Shown piece after piece: positions 31,416 to 40,475 of a stretch of DNA of 64,000 nt (position 1 is the stretch's first letter; each line of letters begins with the position of its first letter). Origin of the DNA: Plantibacter sp. ME-Dv--P-122b (GTDB lineage: Bacteria; Actinomycetota; Actinomycetes; Actinomycetales; Microbacteriaceae). Made by a program: the position numbers and the translations under genes. The stretch is from contig NZ_JARVSC010000003.1 of the NCBI RefSeq assembly GCF_030209375.1, forward strand, positions 1-64,000. Reading direction: 5' to 3'. A model generated the notes under the pieces. That model worked only from the letters and a program-made list of their open reading frames with translations, did no database searches and was not told where the DNA came from.

Positions 31416-31849
31416 GCGGCTTGGAGAGCCTCTACCAGGAGCTCATCCTCGACCACGCCCGCCAGCGCCACGGCTTCGGCTTGCGGGACGCGCCCGCCGC
31501 CGAGTCGCACCAGCTCAACCCCACCTGCGGCGACGAGGTGACCCTGCAGCTCCATCCCGGGCCCGACGGTCGTCTCGCGCCGATCGCATGGGAGGGACAC
31601 GGCTGCTCGATCTCGCAGGCGTCGAGCTCCTGCCTGAGCGACCTCGCGGCAGGCCTGACGCCGGCCGAGCTCCAGGCGCTTGTCGACGAGTTCCGAACGG
31701 TCATCCGCTCGCGGGGCACGCTCGAGTTCGACGAGGAACGGTTCGGAGACGCCGCGGCGTTCAGCGGCGTCTCGCGCTACATCGCCCGCGTGAAGTGCGC
31801 CATGCTCCCCTGGGTCGCGGCCGAGGAGGCCATCTCCCGCCTGCCGTGA
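31412..31849 (+). CDS. sufU: SufU zinc-dependent sulfurtransferase
   Basis: 145 residues. Zinc ligands Cys39, Asp41, Cys65 and Cys129 match the SufU pattern. SufU receives persulfide sulfur from SufS by zinc-ligand swapping. It is distinguished from scaffold IscU by the insertion between Cys65 and Cys129. ATGA overlap with sufS. The sufBCD genes are not in the window. Confidence 0.95.
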   Translation: MSGLESLYQELILDHARQRHGFGLRDAPAAESHQLNPTCGDEVTLQLHPGPDGRLAPIAWEGHGCSISQASSSCLSDLAAGLTPAELQALVDEFRTVIRSRGTLEFDEERFGDAAAFSGVSRYIARVKCAMLPWVAAEEAISRLP

Positions 31850-31884
31850 GCGGTCGCGGCACCTCCGCCTGGACGATGCCCTGA

Positions 31885-32964
31885 TCAGGCGGGGCTGATC
31901 GCCGCCAGGGCCTCGAGGAACGCGGTCGTCTCCGCTTCGGTGCCCGCCGTCACCCGCAGGTGGTTCGGGATGCCGACGTCACGTATGAGGATCCCACGCG
32001 CGAAGAGCGCCTCGAACGCCGCGTGCGGATCGACCACGCCACCGAACAGGACGAAGTTGGATCCGCTCCGCTTCGGGTCGTAGCCGAGACGCCCGAGCTC
32101 GACGACGAGGCGATCGCGCTGGGTCCGGATGTCGTCGACCATCGCCAGCATCTCGTCGGCGTGCCGGAGCGCGGCGGTCGCGGCCGCCTGCGTCAGGGCG
32201 CTCAGGTGATACGGGAGCCGGACGAGTCTCAGCGCGTCCACGACCGCGGGGTCGGCGGCGAGGTACCCGAGACGGACCCCGGCGAAGGCGAAGGCCTTGC
32301 TCATCGTCCGGGAGACGATCAGGCGCGGACGCCCCTCCAACAGGGTGAGTGCACTCGCCTCGTCGTCGGGCGCGAACTCCGCATACGCTTCGTCGACGAT
32401 CACCATGCCCCGCGAGGCCTCGTACACCGCGGCGATGGTCTCGAGCGACAACGGCGTCCCGGTGGGGTTGTTGGGCGAGCAGAGGAACACGAGGTCGGGA
32501 TCCGCCTCGGCCACCTGACGCGCGGCGGTCTCGGGTGAGAGCTCGAACTCGGCGTCGCGCGTCGCGGGGATCCACCTGGTGCCGACGCCGGCGGCCAGGA
32601 GCGGATACATCGAGTACGTCGGCGTGAACCCGAGGAGCGATCGCCCGGGACCACCGAAGGCCTGCAGGATGTGCTGCAGCACCTCGTTCGACCCGTTCCC
32701 CGCCCAGATCTGCTCCGGGGACACCCCGTGGCCCAGGTATCCCGCCAGCGCCTCCCGGAGCTCCGTGAACTCGCGATCGGGGTACCGGTTCACCGTGAGG
32801 ACCGCCGAAGCGAGCGAGGCGACGATATCGTGCGCGACCGCTTCAGGGATCGGGTGCGTGTTCTCATTGACGTTGAGCGCCACCGGCACCAGGGCCTGGG
32901 GAGCGCCGTACGGGCGCTGGCCTCGGAGATCGTCGCGGATGGGGAGGTCGTCGAGAGCGGTCAC
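31885..32964 (-). CDS. hisC: Histidinol-phosphate aminotransferase
   Basis: 359 residues, class I/II PLP aminotransferase. PLP Lys is in VSRTMSKAFAFAGVRLGYL. The N-terminal block NVNENTHP fits HisC. The GTG start has a TAGCAT -10 six bases upstream. hisD, which precedes hisC in Mycobacterium, is absent; an APC permease occupies that side. Confidence 0.94.
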   Translation of the reverse strand: MTALDDLPIRDDLRGQRPYGAPQALVPVALNVNENTHPIPEAVAHDIVASLASAVLTVNRYPDREFTELREALAGYLGHGVSPEQIWAGNGSNEVLQHILQAFGGPGRSLLGFTPTYSMYPLLAAGVGTRWIPATRDAEFELSPETAARQVAEADPDLVFLCSPNNPTGTPLSLETIAAVYEASRGMVIVDEAYAEFAPDDEASALTLLEGRPRLIVSRTMSKAFAFAGVRLGYLAADPAVVDALRLVRLPYHLSALTQAAATAALRHADEMLAMVDDIRTQRDRLVVELGRLGYDPKRSGSNFVLFGGVVDPHAAFEALFARGILIRDVGIPNHLRVTAGTEAETTAFLEALAAISPA

Positions 32965-32970
32965 TCCACA

Positions 32971-32976
32971 ATGCTA
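32971..32976 (-). promoter_or_regulatory. -10 element of hisC
   Basis: TAGCAT on the minus strand, six bases before the hisC GTG. A GTGAGC lies 17 bases further upstream as a possible -35. Confidence 0.5.
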
Positions 32977-32995
32977 GCCACTCCGACGGGCGCGC

Positions 32996-34456
32996 TCACT
33001 CCGCCTGACGCTCCCGACGGAGGACCTCGTGCCGGGGGCTCGCCGGGTTCAACAGCGAGTGGCGTCGCCCGTAGGCGAAGTACACGATGAGACCGATCAC
33101 GAGCCAGACCCCGAACCGCAGCCAGGTCTCCCAGTGCAACTGCAGGATCAGGAAGCCGGACGCCAGGACGCCGAACGCCGGGACGAACGGCATCAACGGC
33201 AACCGGAAGGAGCGGGGCTCGTCCGGCTTCGTGTACCGGAACACGATCACCGACACGCAGACCACGATGAAGGCGGCCAGGATGCCGATGTTCGTGAGGT
33301 CGGCGACCTGCTTGATCGGGAAGACACCGGCGAAGACGGCTGCCGCGCCGCCGGCGATCCAGGTCACCCGCTGCGGCACGCCTCGCCGGTCCGTGCGCGA
33401 GAACCACCGAGGAAGGAGACCGTCGCGACTCATCGAGAACCAGACGCGGGTGACGCCCAACAGGAACGTCAGCATCACGGTGAGGATCGACAGGACGGCG
33501 AAGACGGAGATGATCGTCGCCACCACGGGCAGGCCGACACTCTGGAACGCCGATGCGAACCCGGCGGTGGGGTCGATGTCGGTGTAGTTCTGCATGCCGG
33601 TCAGGACGAGGGTGGCCGCGACGTACAGGAGCATGGCGATGATGAGGGAGAGGATGATCGCCTTCGGCATGTGCTTCTTGCCGTCCTTCGCCTCCTCGGC
33701 CGCCGTGCTCATCGCGTCGTATCCGAAGACCGCGAAGAAGACCGTCGCGGCACCGGCGAACACCGGCCCGAAACCGCTGGGGAGGAACGGATCGTAGTTC
33801 TCCCCGTTGATGTAGAAGACCCCGAGGCCGATGATGAACAGGATGAGCAGGACCTTGATGCCGACCGCGACGAGCTCGAACCGACCGAAGGCCTTCGTCC
33901 CGCGGCTCAGGATGAAGGTCACGAGGAGACAGACGAAGATGGCGGGCAGATTGACGAGGCCGCCCTTCCCCTCGTCGGCGGTCGAGGTCATCCAAGCCGG
34001 CATGTGGATCCCGATGCCGGACAGGAAGGCGTCGAAGTAGCCGGAGATCCCGATCGCGACCACCGCGACGATCGCGATGTACTCGAGCAACAGGTCCCAG
34101 CCGATGAACCAGCCGATGATCTCGCCGAGCGCCACATACCCGTAGGTGTAGGCGGACCCGGCTCTCGGGATCATGCCGGCGAACTCCGCGTACGACAACG
34201 CCGCGGCCGCGGAGGCGAGACCCGCGATCAGGAACGAGAAGAGGACGGCCGGCCCGACGGCGGGCGAGGTCTCGCTCCCATGAGCGACGAGTCCGGCGAG
34301 TGAGAAGATCCCCACCCCGATGATGCCACCGACCCCGATGGCCGTGAGTTGCCAGAGCCCGAGGCTCTTGAACAGCTTCGAACCGGAGGTTTCATCCTCG
34401 ATCTCCGCGATCGGCTTCTTTCGAAGCAGCGAGCGGCTCCGATCGTCTGTACTCAT
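32996..34456 (-). CDS. APC-family amino acid permease (cationic amino acid transporter type)
   Basis: 486 residues, about 12 membrane helices. N-terminal cytoplasmic segment then the APC signature [19 protein letters not shown] and [27 protein letters not shown]. The length and the fifth-helix [10 protein letters not shown] resemble the CAT/YfnA group. Substrate cannot be settled. A GGAGG lies five bases before the ATG. It follows the LysM gene on the same strand. Confidence 0.9.
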   Translation of the reverse strand: MSTDDRSRSLLRKKPIAEIEDETSGSKLFKSLGLWQLTAIGVGGIIGVGIFSLAGLVAHGSETSPAVGPAVLFSFLIAGLASAAAALSYAEFAGMIPRAGSAYTYGYVALGEIIGWFIGWDLLLEYIAIVAVVAIGISGYFDAFLSGIGIHMPAWMTSTADEGKGGLVNLPAIFVCLLVTFILSRGTKAFGRFELVAVGIKVLLILFIIGLGVFYINGENYDPFLPSGFGPVFAGAATVFFAVFGYDAMSTAAEEAKDGKKHMPKAIILSLIIAMLLYVAATLVLTGMQNYTDIDPTAGFASAFQSVGLPVVATIISVFAVLSILTVMLTFLLGVTRVWFSMSRDGLLPRWFSRTDRRGVPQRVTWIAGGAAAVFAGVFPIKQVADLTNIGILAAFIVVCVSVIVFRYTKPDEPRSFRLPLMPFVPAFGVLASGFLILQLHWETWLRFGVWLVIGLIVYFAYGRRHSLLNPASPRHEVLRRERQAE

Positions 34457-34545
34457 GCTTGCCTCCGACGATGCTGCGGGCGTCGTTGCACCGCGCCATC
34501 GACGATAGCTGAGAACCAGCGCGGAGTGACCCGCCGATTGTCGGC

Positions 34546-34938
34546 CTACTCGGCCGCGTACCGCTGCGGGATCGCCAGGCGCTGCCCGGGCTCGACACCG
34601 GCGGTGCTGAGCTGGTTGAGGTTCATGATCTCGGCGATGACGTCGCGCGGGTCGGCGTCGGGCGCGATGGACTCGGCCAGCTGCCAGAGCGACTCGCCCG
34701 GGTCGACCGTGATGTACGTGAACGTGGCTCCCGCCGCTGCCGTGTTCGCCGCGGCACCGCCTGCGGAGAGTCCGACGACCGCGACGCCGATGACCAGCGG
34801 GATGGCGGCGAGTGTGGTGAAGACGACGCGACCGCGCTTCGTCAGGCGGAGCTTGCGCGTCGGCTGCGCGCCCGACAGCGGTGCCTGCACGGTCGGTGCG
34901 GGAATCGCTGCGTGTGACCCGATCAGTGCTGCGCTCAT
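34546..34938 (-). CDS. LysM-domain membrane protein, SOS-linked division-inhibitor type
   Basis: 130 residues. Cytoplasmic N-terminus, one membrane helix (about 40-62), then an extracytoplasmic LysM domain ([15 protein letters not shown] to [12 protein letters not shown]). It is divergent from lexA with LexA-type boxes between, exactly like YneA of Bacillus and Rv2719c of Mycobacterium, which arrest division after DNA damage. Function is inferred from domain and position. It ends in a charged C-terminus. Confidence 0.85.
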   Translation of the reverse strand: MSAALIGSHAAIPAPTVQAPLSGAQPTRKLRLTKRGRVVFTTLAAIPLVIGVAVVGLSAGGAAANTAAAGATFTYITVDPGESLWQLAESIAPDADPRDVIAEIMNLNQLSTAGVEPGQRLAIPQRYAAE

Positions 34939-35010
34939 GTCAACCCTCCAAGAGTGTGCTCATCATGTGATGAGGACTCGTACCCGGCACTCGACCAGGA
35001 GTGCCGGATA

Positions 35011-35024
35011 CGAACCTGTGTTCC
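35011..35024. promoter_or_regulatory. LexA box downstream of the LysM-gene promoter
   Basis: CGAACCTGTGTTCC contains GAAC-N4-GTTC, the core LexA pattern of actinobacteria and Bacillus. It lies just past the -10 (35026-35031) of the LysM gene, near its transcription start, where binding would block initiation. Confidence 0.7.
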
Positions 35025-35025
35025 G

Positions 35026-35054
35026 AATATATCTTCGATTGTTCGAATACTCAA
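35026..35054 (-). promoter_or_regulatory. Promoter of the LysM gene
   Basis: -35 TTGAGT (35049-35054) and -10 TATATT (35026-35031) separated by 17 bases on the minus strand. A degenerate LexA-like dyad, TTCGA-N4-TCGAA (35034-35047), occupies the spacer. Close to consensus, so strong when derepressed. Confidence 0.7.
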
Positions 35055-35095
35055 CCCTGTCTTCGTACCTGTGCCACGCGGGATCGGCGACACGC

Positions 35096-35110
35096 TCGAA
35101 CAGATGTTTG
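35096..35110. promoter_or_regulatory. LexA box of lexA
   Basis: TCGAACAGATGTTTG carries GAAC-N4-GTTT. It overlaps the -35 of the lexA promoter (35108-35113), giving autorepression. Confidence 0.75.
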
Positions 35111-35136
35111 TCTGGACGAGCTGGTACGGATACAGT
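35108..35136 (+). promoter_or_regulatory. Promoter of lexA
   Basis: -35 TTGTCT (35108-35113) and -10 TACAGT (35131-35136) separated by 17 bases. The expected start is near 35143, leaving a leader of about 67 bases with an AGGAG ribosome site. Confidence 0.7.
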
Positions 35137-35209
35137 TTCGAGTGTTGGAAGCAGTACACCACCACCCACCGACATCGGTCACCGACAGCCGATCAGGGCA
35201 GGAGCGAAG

Positions 35210-35908
35210 ATGGCAGCGAACACGGCGGGCGACGGAGCCCGGGAGCGCCAGGTCGGCGGCACCCGGCGACGGAAGAGCCTGAGCGACAAGCAGCTGGCGA
35301 TCCTCGACGTCATCCAGCGCTCGGTCTCGCAGCGCGGGTATCCACCGAGCATGCGCGAGATCGGCGATGCCGTCGGGCTCGCCTCGCTGTCGAGTGTCAC
35401 GCACCAACTCGGACAGCTCGAACTCAGCGGCTACCTCCGACGCGATCCCAACCGTCCCCGCGCCATCGAGGTGCTCATCGACCTGCCGAGCGCCGTCGAG
35501 GGCAGCGATCCCGACTCCGCTCCGCCGGTCGGCGACGCCGCCATGGTCCCGCTCGTCGGTCGTATCGCCGCAGGCATCCCGATCACGGCCGAGCAGCAGG
35601 TCGAGGAGATCTTCCCCCTGCCGCGTCAGCTGGTGGGCAAGGGCAGTCTGTTCATGCTGAAGGTCGTCGGCGACTCGATGGTCGACGCCGCGATCTGCGA
35701 TGGCGACTGGGTCGTCATCCGCGAGCAGAAGACCGCCGAGAACGGCGAGATCGTCGCGGCCATGCTCGACGAGGAGGCGACCGTCAAGGTGTTCCGCCAG
35801 CGCGACGGTCACACCTGGCTGCTCCCCCGGAACTCGGCCTTCGAACCGATCCTCGGCGACCACGCCGAGGTCCTCGGCAAGGTCGTCGCCGTGCTCCGGA
35901 CGGTCTGA
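35210..35908 (+). CDS. lexA: LexA repressor
   Basis: 232 residues. N-terminal winged HTH ([20 protein letters not shown]), linker, then the S24 peptidase domain. The self-cleavage bond is Ala121-Gly122 in RIAAGIP, nucleophile Ser156 in [10 protein letters not shown], general base Lys193 in ATVKVF. RecA filaments trigger its cleavage and the SOS response. The ATG is preceded by GGCAGGAGCGAAG. A much longer upstream frame crosses the promoter region and was rejected. Confidence 0.97.
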   Translation: MAANTAGDGARERQVGGTRRRKSLSDKQLAILDVIQRSVSQRGYPPSMREIGDAVGLASLSSVTHQLGQLELSGYLRRDPNRPRAIEVLIDLPSAVEGSDPDSAPPVGDAAMVPLVGRIAAGIPITAEQQVEEIFPLPRQLVGKGSLFMLKVVGDSMVDAAICDGDWVVIREQKTAENGEIVAAMLDEEATVKVFRQRDGHTWLLPRNSAFEPILGDHAEVLGKVVAVLRTV

Positions 35909-35933
35909 CCGCCCGGACCACTCCGCGACACCG

Positions 35934-35973
35934 ACGAGGGCCGGGCCGATCCGTGGATCGTCCCGGCCCTCGT
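35934..35973. terminator. Bidirectional terminator between convergent lexA and metE
   Basis: ACGAGGGCCGGG (35934-35945) pairs with CCCGGCCCTCGT (35962-35973). An inner GATCC/GGATC adds pairs. It sits 25 bases past lexA and 19 past the metE stop. Confidence 0.75.
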
Positions 35974-35992
35974 CCGTGCCGGGCCGACGACG

Positions 35993-38320
35993 TCAGCCGG
36001 CCGCACCGACCCGTGCTCGGACCACACGCGTGGCCTCGACGATGTTCGCGAGCGAGGCGACCGTCTCCTCGTACCCTCGCGTCTTGAGTCCGCAGTCCGG
36101 GTTCACCCAGACCTGACGCTGCGGGATCCCCTCCAGTGCGATCTCGAGCAACGCGGTCACCTCCGCGACGCTCGGCACCCGAGGCGAGTGGATGTCGTAG
36201 ACGCCCGGGCCGATGCCGTGGTCGAACCCACTCGCCCGGATGTCGGACACGACCTCCATCCGAGAACGTGCCGCCTCGATGCTCGTCACGTCGGCATCCA
36301 GTCGTCGGATCGCGTCGATCACCACCCCGAACTCCGAGTAGCAGAGATGGGTGTGGATCTGCGTGTCGGTGCGCACCCCCGCGGTCGCCAGCCGGAAGGA
36401 GCCCACCGACCAGTCGAGGTAGCGCCCCTGGTCGGTCCGCCGGAGCGGGAGCAGTTCGCGGAGTGCGGGTTCGTCGACCTGGATGATGCGGATGCCGGCC
36501 CGCTCCAGGTCGGCGATCTCGTCACGCAGGGCGAGCGCGACCTGGTTCGCCGTCTCGGCGAGCGGTTGGTCGTCGCGCACGAACGACCAGGCGAGGATCG
36601 TCACCGGGCCCGTGAGCATGCCCTTCACCGGCTTGGTGGTCAACGACTGCGTGTAGGCCGACCACTCGACCGTGATCGGCGCCGGCCGCGAGATGTCACC
36701 CCACAGGATCGACGGACGGGTGCATCGCGAACCGTAGGACTGCACCCACCCGTGCTCCGTCACGGCGAACCCGTCGAGGTGCTCGGCGAAGTACTGGACC
36801 ATGTCGTTGCGCTCGGGCTCACCGTGGACGACGACGTCGATGCCGAGGTCCTCCTGCAGCGCCACGACGCGCCCGATCTCCGCACGCATCGTCTCGACGT
36901 AGGCCTCCTCGTCGAGCGTCCCGGCGACCCGCTGCGCGCGGGCACGACGGATGTCCCCGGTCTGCGGGAAGGAGCCGATCGTCGTCGTCGGGAGGAACGG
37001 CAGACCGAGCGCCTGCTCCTGCGCCGCGGCGCGCTCCTGGTAGTCGTCTCGGGTGAAGTCCGCTGGTGCGAGCGCTGCCGTCCGTGCGCGGATGGCGGCA
37101 TCGACCACCCCGGGCGCGGCGAGCCGATCGTCGAGCGCGGCCGACGCTGCGGTGAGCTCGGCCGCGATGGCTGCGCGCCCTTGAGTGAGACCGCGTGCGA
37201 GGACCGCGATCTGATCCACCTTCTGGTCGGCGAAGGCGAGCCAGCTCCGGAGACGGGGGTCGAGCTTCGTCTCCACCGACACGTCGTGCGGGACGTGCAG
37301 GAGGGAGGTCGAGGTGGACACCGCGAGCTGCGGGAACCGCTCCGCCGCGCGCGCCAGGAGATCGGTCGCGGCCGCCAGGTCGCCACGCCACACGTTGTGG
37401 CCGTCGATCACCCCGGCGACGACGGTCTTCGTGGCGAGTCCGGGAGACGAGTCCGGCAGGCCTCCCCGGACGAGGTCGACACCGACCGCCTCGACCCCCG
37501 AGGCGGCGAGCACCGGGAGGGCATCGCCCAAGTCCCCGTAGGGAGCCGCGACGAAGATCGCCGGGCGGTCGGATACGGCGGACAGGACGGCCGTCGAGCG
37601 TTCGATCGCCGCGAGGACCGTCGACCTCGGCACGTCGAACGTCTCTGAGACGAGCGCGGGTTCGTCGAGCTGCACCCAGGGCGCGCCGGCAGCGGCCAGG
37701 CGCTGGAGGAGTTCCGCGTAGACGGGCAGCAACGCCTCGAGTCGGTCGATCGGGGCGAACCCCGCGGGTGCCCCGCCGGCCGCCTTCGACAACAGGAGGA
37801 ACGTCACGGGGCCCACGATGACCGGCCGCGTCACGTACCCCTCGGCGAGGCCCTCGCGGAACTGTTCGACCACCCGGTCGTCGGAGAGCGCGAACGGCGT
37901 CGACTCGCCGATCTCCGGGACGAGGTAGTGGTAGTTCGAGTCGAACCACTTCGTCATCTCGAGCGGGGCGAGGTCGCCGGCGCCACGAGCGATCGTGAAC
38001 GCCCCGGCGAGGTCGACCCGACCGTCGGCCCCGACGAGCGACGAGAAGCGCTCCGGGACGGCACCGACGGTGAGCGCGGCGTCCAGGACCTGGTCGTAGA
38101 ACGAGAAGCTCTCGGGGATCGCGGCGTTCGTCGGGTCGAGGCCGAGCCCCGCGAGGCGGGCACGCGCGGCGGCGCGCAGCTCAAAGGCCGTCCGCTCGAG
38201 CGCCTCGGCGTCGATCCGGCCGGCCCAGAAGGACTCGACGGCGCGCTTCAACTCCCGGTTCGGCCCGATGCGCGGGTAGCCGAGGATGGTGCCGACGGGG
38301 AATGCGGAGGTGGGGTTCAT
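35993..38320 (-). CDS. metE: Cobalamin-independent methionine synthase
   Basis: 775 residues, two-barrel enzyme of full length. It methylates homocysteine from methyltetrahydrofolate triglutamate. N-terminal block TILGYPRIGPNRELK. The catalytic zinc ligands are in the C-terminal half: IHTHLCYSEFG and VNPDCGLKTRGYEE. It is translationally coupled to metF (ATGA overlap), which supplies its methyl donor. Confidence 0.97.
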   Translation of the reverse strand: MNPTSAFPVGTILGYPRIGPNRELKRAVESFWAGRIDAEALERTAFELRAAARARLAGLGLDPTNAAIPESFSFYDQVLDAALTVGAVPERFSSLVGADGRVDLAGAFTIARGAGDLAPLEMTKWFDSNYHYLVPEIGESTPFALSDDRVVEQFREGLAEGYVTRPVIVGPVTFLLLSKAAGGAPAGFAPIDRLEALLPVYAELLQRLAAAGAPWVQLDEPALVSETFDVPRSTVLAAIERSTAVLSAVSDRPAIFVAAPYGDLGDALPVLAASGVEAVGVDLVRGGLPDSSPGLATKTVVAGVIDGHNVWRGDLAAATDLLARAAERFPQLAVSTSTSLLHVPHDVSVETKLDPRLRSWLAFADQKVDQIAVLARGLTQGRAAIAAELTAASAALDDRLAAPGVVDAAIRARTAALAPADFTRDDYQERAAAQEQALGLPFLPTTTIGSFPQTGDIRRARAQRVAGTLDEEAYVETMRAEIGRVVALQEDLGIDVVVHGEPERNDMVQYFAEHLDGFAVTEHGWVQSYGSRCTRPSILWGDISRPAPITVEWSAYTQSLTTKPVKGMLTGPVTILAWSFVRDDQPLAETANQVALALRDEIADLERAGIRIIQVDEPALRELLPLRRTDQGRYLDWSVGSFRLATAGVRTDTQIHTHLCYSEFGVVIDAIRRLDADVTSIEAARSRMEVVSDIRASGFDHGIGPGVYDIHSPRVPSVAEVTALLEIALEGIPQRQVWVNPDCGLKTRGYEETVASLANIVEATRVVRARVGAAG

Positions 38321-39315
38321 CGTGCGTCCTTGCTGGTGAGTGGATCGGGGATGGGATGACGGACCGGTCGGTCGTCCTGCACGGGGATGCCGGCACGGTG
38401 CAACACGTCGAGCACCGTCCGATGCTGGTTGAAGGCGTAGAGGTGAACGCCCGGCGCACCACCCGCGACGACGTCGCGGATGAGCCGCGCGGAGTAGTCG
38501 GTGCCGATGTCGATCCGTCCCGCTTCGTCCGGCTCGACCTCGAGCGCGATGGCAAGGTCACTCGGGAGCGCCTCGCCGCTGAGCTCCAGCACCCGACGCA
38601 GCCGCGCCGGACTCGTGATGGGCATCACGCCCGGCAGGATGGGCATGGTGATGCCATGGCGTCTCGCCCGTTCGGCGAAGGCGAGGTAGTCGTCGGCATG
38701 GAAGAAGAGCTGGGTGATGGCGAGCGTCGCCCCCGCCGCCTGCTTGGCCAACAGGGTGTCGAGGTCCTGCGTCGTCGACCGTGAGCGCGGGTGGCCGTTG
38801 GGGAACGCGGCGACGGCGATCCGCGGCCGATGGCGTCGCCCGAGCTGCACCGCGCCCGGGAGGCCGACCAGCGACCCCTCGGCGTACGGCTCGTGCTCGG
38901 CACTGACCCGGCCGATGAGCTGCACGAGTTCCGCAGCACTCCCCAGATCACCGAGGAAGGCGTCCCCCACGACGGCTCCGGCGGGCGGGTCGCCGCGGAG
39001 CGCGAGGAAACTGTGCACCCCGGCATCGAGGAAGTCCTTGATGAGTCGGCTGGCCTGCGCGTGCGTCGAACCGACGCAGGTGAGATGGGCCATCGGGTCC
39101 ACCGAGGTCGACGTCCGGATGCTCCGCAGCACGTCCAGGCTCGCCGTTCGCGAAGAACCACCGGCGCCGAAGGTGACCGAGATGAACTCCGGACCAGCGG
39201 CGGCCAGGTGCTCGACCGTGCGTGCGAGCGCGACGCCGCCGTCGAGCGTTTTGGGTGGGTACAGCTCGAAGGAGAAGGGGGTAGGCCCGGGACAGGCGGG
39301 CTCCGTCGTGATCAT
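38317..39315 (-). CDS. metF: 5,10-methylenetetrahydrofolate reductase
   Basis: 332 residues, FAD barrel. FSFELYPPKT and FISVTFGAGGSSR are characteristic; AITQLFFHADDYLAF and LPGVMPITS follow. It makes 5-methyltetrahydrofolate for MetE. First gene of metF-metE. The leader upstream (39316-39551) has a 6-bp hairpin (39367-39380) but I recognised no riboswitch in it. Confidence 0.95.
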   Translation of the reverse strand: MITTEPACPGPTPFSFELYPPKTLDGGVALARTVEHLAAAGPEFISVTFGAGGSSRTASLDVLRSIRTSTSVDPMAHLTCVGSTHAQASRLIKDFLDAGVHSFLALRGDPPAGAVVGDAFLGDLGSAAELVQLIGRVSAEHEPYAEGSLVGLPGAVQLGRRHRPRIAVAAFPNGHPRSRSTTQDLDTLLAKQAAGATLAITQLFFHADDYLAFAERARRHGITMPILPGVMPITSPARLRRVLELSGEALPSDLAIALEVEPDEAGRIDIGTDYSARLIRDVVAGGAPGVHLYAFNQHRTVLDVLHRAGIPVQDDRPVRHPIPDPLTSKDAR

Positions 39316-39539
39316 GAGGTCTCGTCTCGGTGACAGCGGATCGAGAGCCGGCGACCACGCAGCACGCAGCGGTTCCGCTGGTGTGTCGTGGGCGGGTGCC
39401 GGGCTCGGCTGTCGCTCCGATTCCGCCGGTGAGGGCGGTTACGATGCGCACGACGATAGCAACGCCCGGGGATCCGCGCGACGGACGTCTGTCCGACAGC
39501 GTCATCCTGCGACACATTCCCCCGGCGGCGCTCGAGTCC

Positions 39540-39545
39540 TACGCT
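39540..39545 (+). promoter_or_regulatory. -10 element of the lipoprotein gene
   Basis: TACGCT, six bases before the ATG at 39552, supporting that start over upstream in-frame codons. Confidence 0.45.
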
Positions 39546-39551
39546 GATGCC

Positions 39552-40466
39552 ATGACCGTGGGCACCAGGCACCGGGGCGACGAGCGCCGAGCACTCGGCT
39601 CGCGCGTCATCGCGTCCTGCGTGGCGGTAGTGATCGCCCTGTCCGGGTGCACGACCGCCGGTCCGCCCGTGCCGCGGGCGACACGCGCAGCCTCAGCGGA
39701 TGACCTCGTGATCGAGTTCCGTCAGAACCGGGACCAGGTCGCGAGCGACGCCGCGATCGTCCGGATCGGGAACGGCGGCGACCACGACATCACGATCGTC
39801 GGACTCGAGCTGTCGGGGTCGGCGTTCACCGCGCCGACCGTCCGGGACCGATCCTCGACGATCCGCGCTGGACAGACCACGGATCTCGCTGTCGAGCTAC
39901 CCCCGATCGACTGCGACGCACGCGACGGCGACGTCCAGGTCGATCTCCAGCTTCGACTCGACGACGGCTCGGTCCTCACCGCATCCGAGCTGTCTGATCC
40001 GACGAACGCCCTCCAGCGGATCCACACCGCCACGTGCACGGTGGCGGCGGTGCAGCGCATCGCCGAGGTGGCAGCCGTTCCCGGAATCCGCCTCGAGGGT
40101 GCCGGAGCCACGACGGTCGCCGTCCTGACGATCAGCGTCGTGCCCACCGGTGCTCCCGGACGGCTGTTGCTCGTCGCGCTGCGCTCGACGGTGCTGCTGC
40201 AACCAGCACCGTCCGACATCGGAGGTGCCCCGCCCGAGGCATGGCCGCTCAGCCTGACCGTCGACCCCGCAAGCGGCCCGCAGTCCATCGAACTGCGGAT
40301 CGTGCCGACCCGGTGCGACCCGCACGCCCTCGCGGAGGACAAGGTGGGAACGCTCTTCCCACTCGTCGTGCGCATCGACGATGGCCCCGAGACCGTCATG
40401 ACCCTGCCGCTCGGCGCCGGCACGGCGGAGGCGCTCAAGGATGCCGTCCGCGCGCGCTGCGCGTGA
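39552..40466 (+). CDS. Lipoprotein of unknown function
   Basis: 304 residues. Arg-rich n-region, hydrophobic core (VIASCVAVVIA) and lipobox LSGC near residue 33. Past the anchor the protein is predicted to be beta-rich. It begins with a segment like an immunoglobulin-type repeat (DAAIVRIGNGGDHDITIVGL) and has scattered Cys that may pair. No domain recognised. It is convergent with hflX, separated by nine bases. Not part of the metF operon. Confidence 0.75.
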   Translation: MTVGTRHRGDERRALGSRVIASCVAVVIALSGCTTAGPPVPRATRAASADDLVIEFRQNRDQVASDAAIVRIGNGGDHDITIVGLELSGSAFTAPTVRDRSSTIRAGQTTDLAVELPPIDCDARDGDVQVDLQLRLDDGSVLTASELSDPTNALQRIHTATCTVAAVQRIAEVAAVPGIRLEGAGATTVAVLTISVVPTGAPGRLLLVALRSTVLLQPAPSDIGGAPPEAWPLSLTVDPASGPQSIELRIVPTRCDPHALAEDKVGTLFPLVVRIDDGPETVMTLPLGAGTAEALKDAVRARCA

Positions 40467-40475
40467 GGGGTCGGG

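Noticed and set aside
39316-39551. SAM, SAH or cobalamin riboswitch before metF
   Set aside because: I could not find the conserved cores by eye; only a short hairpin is visible.
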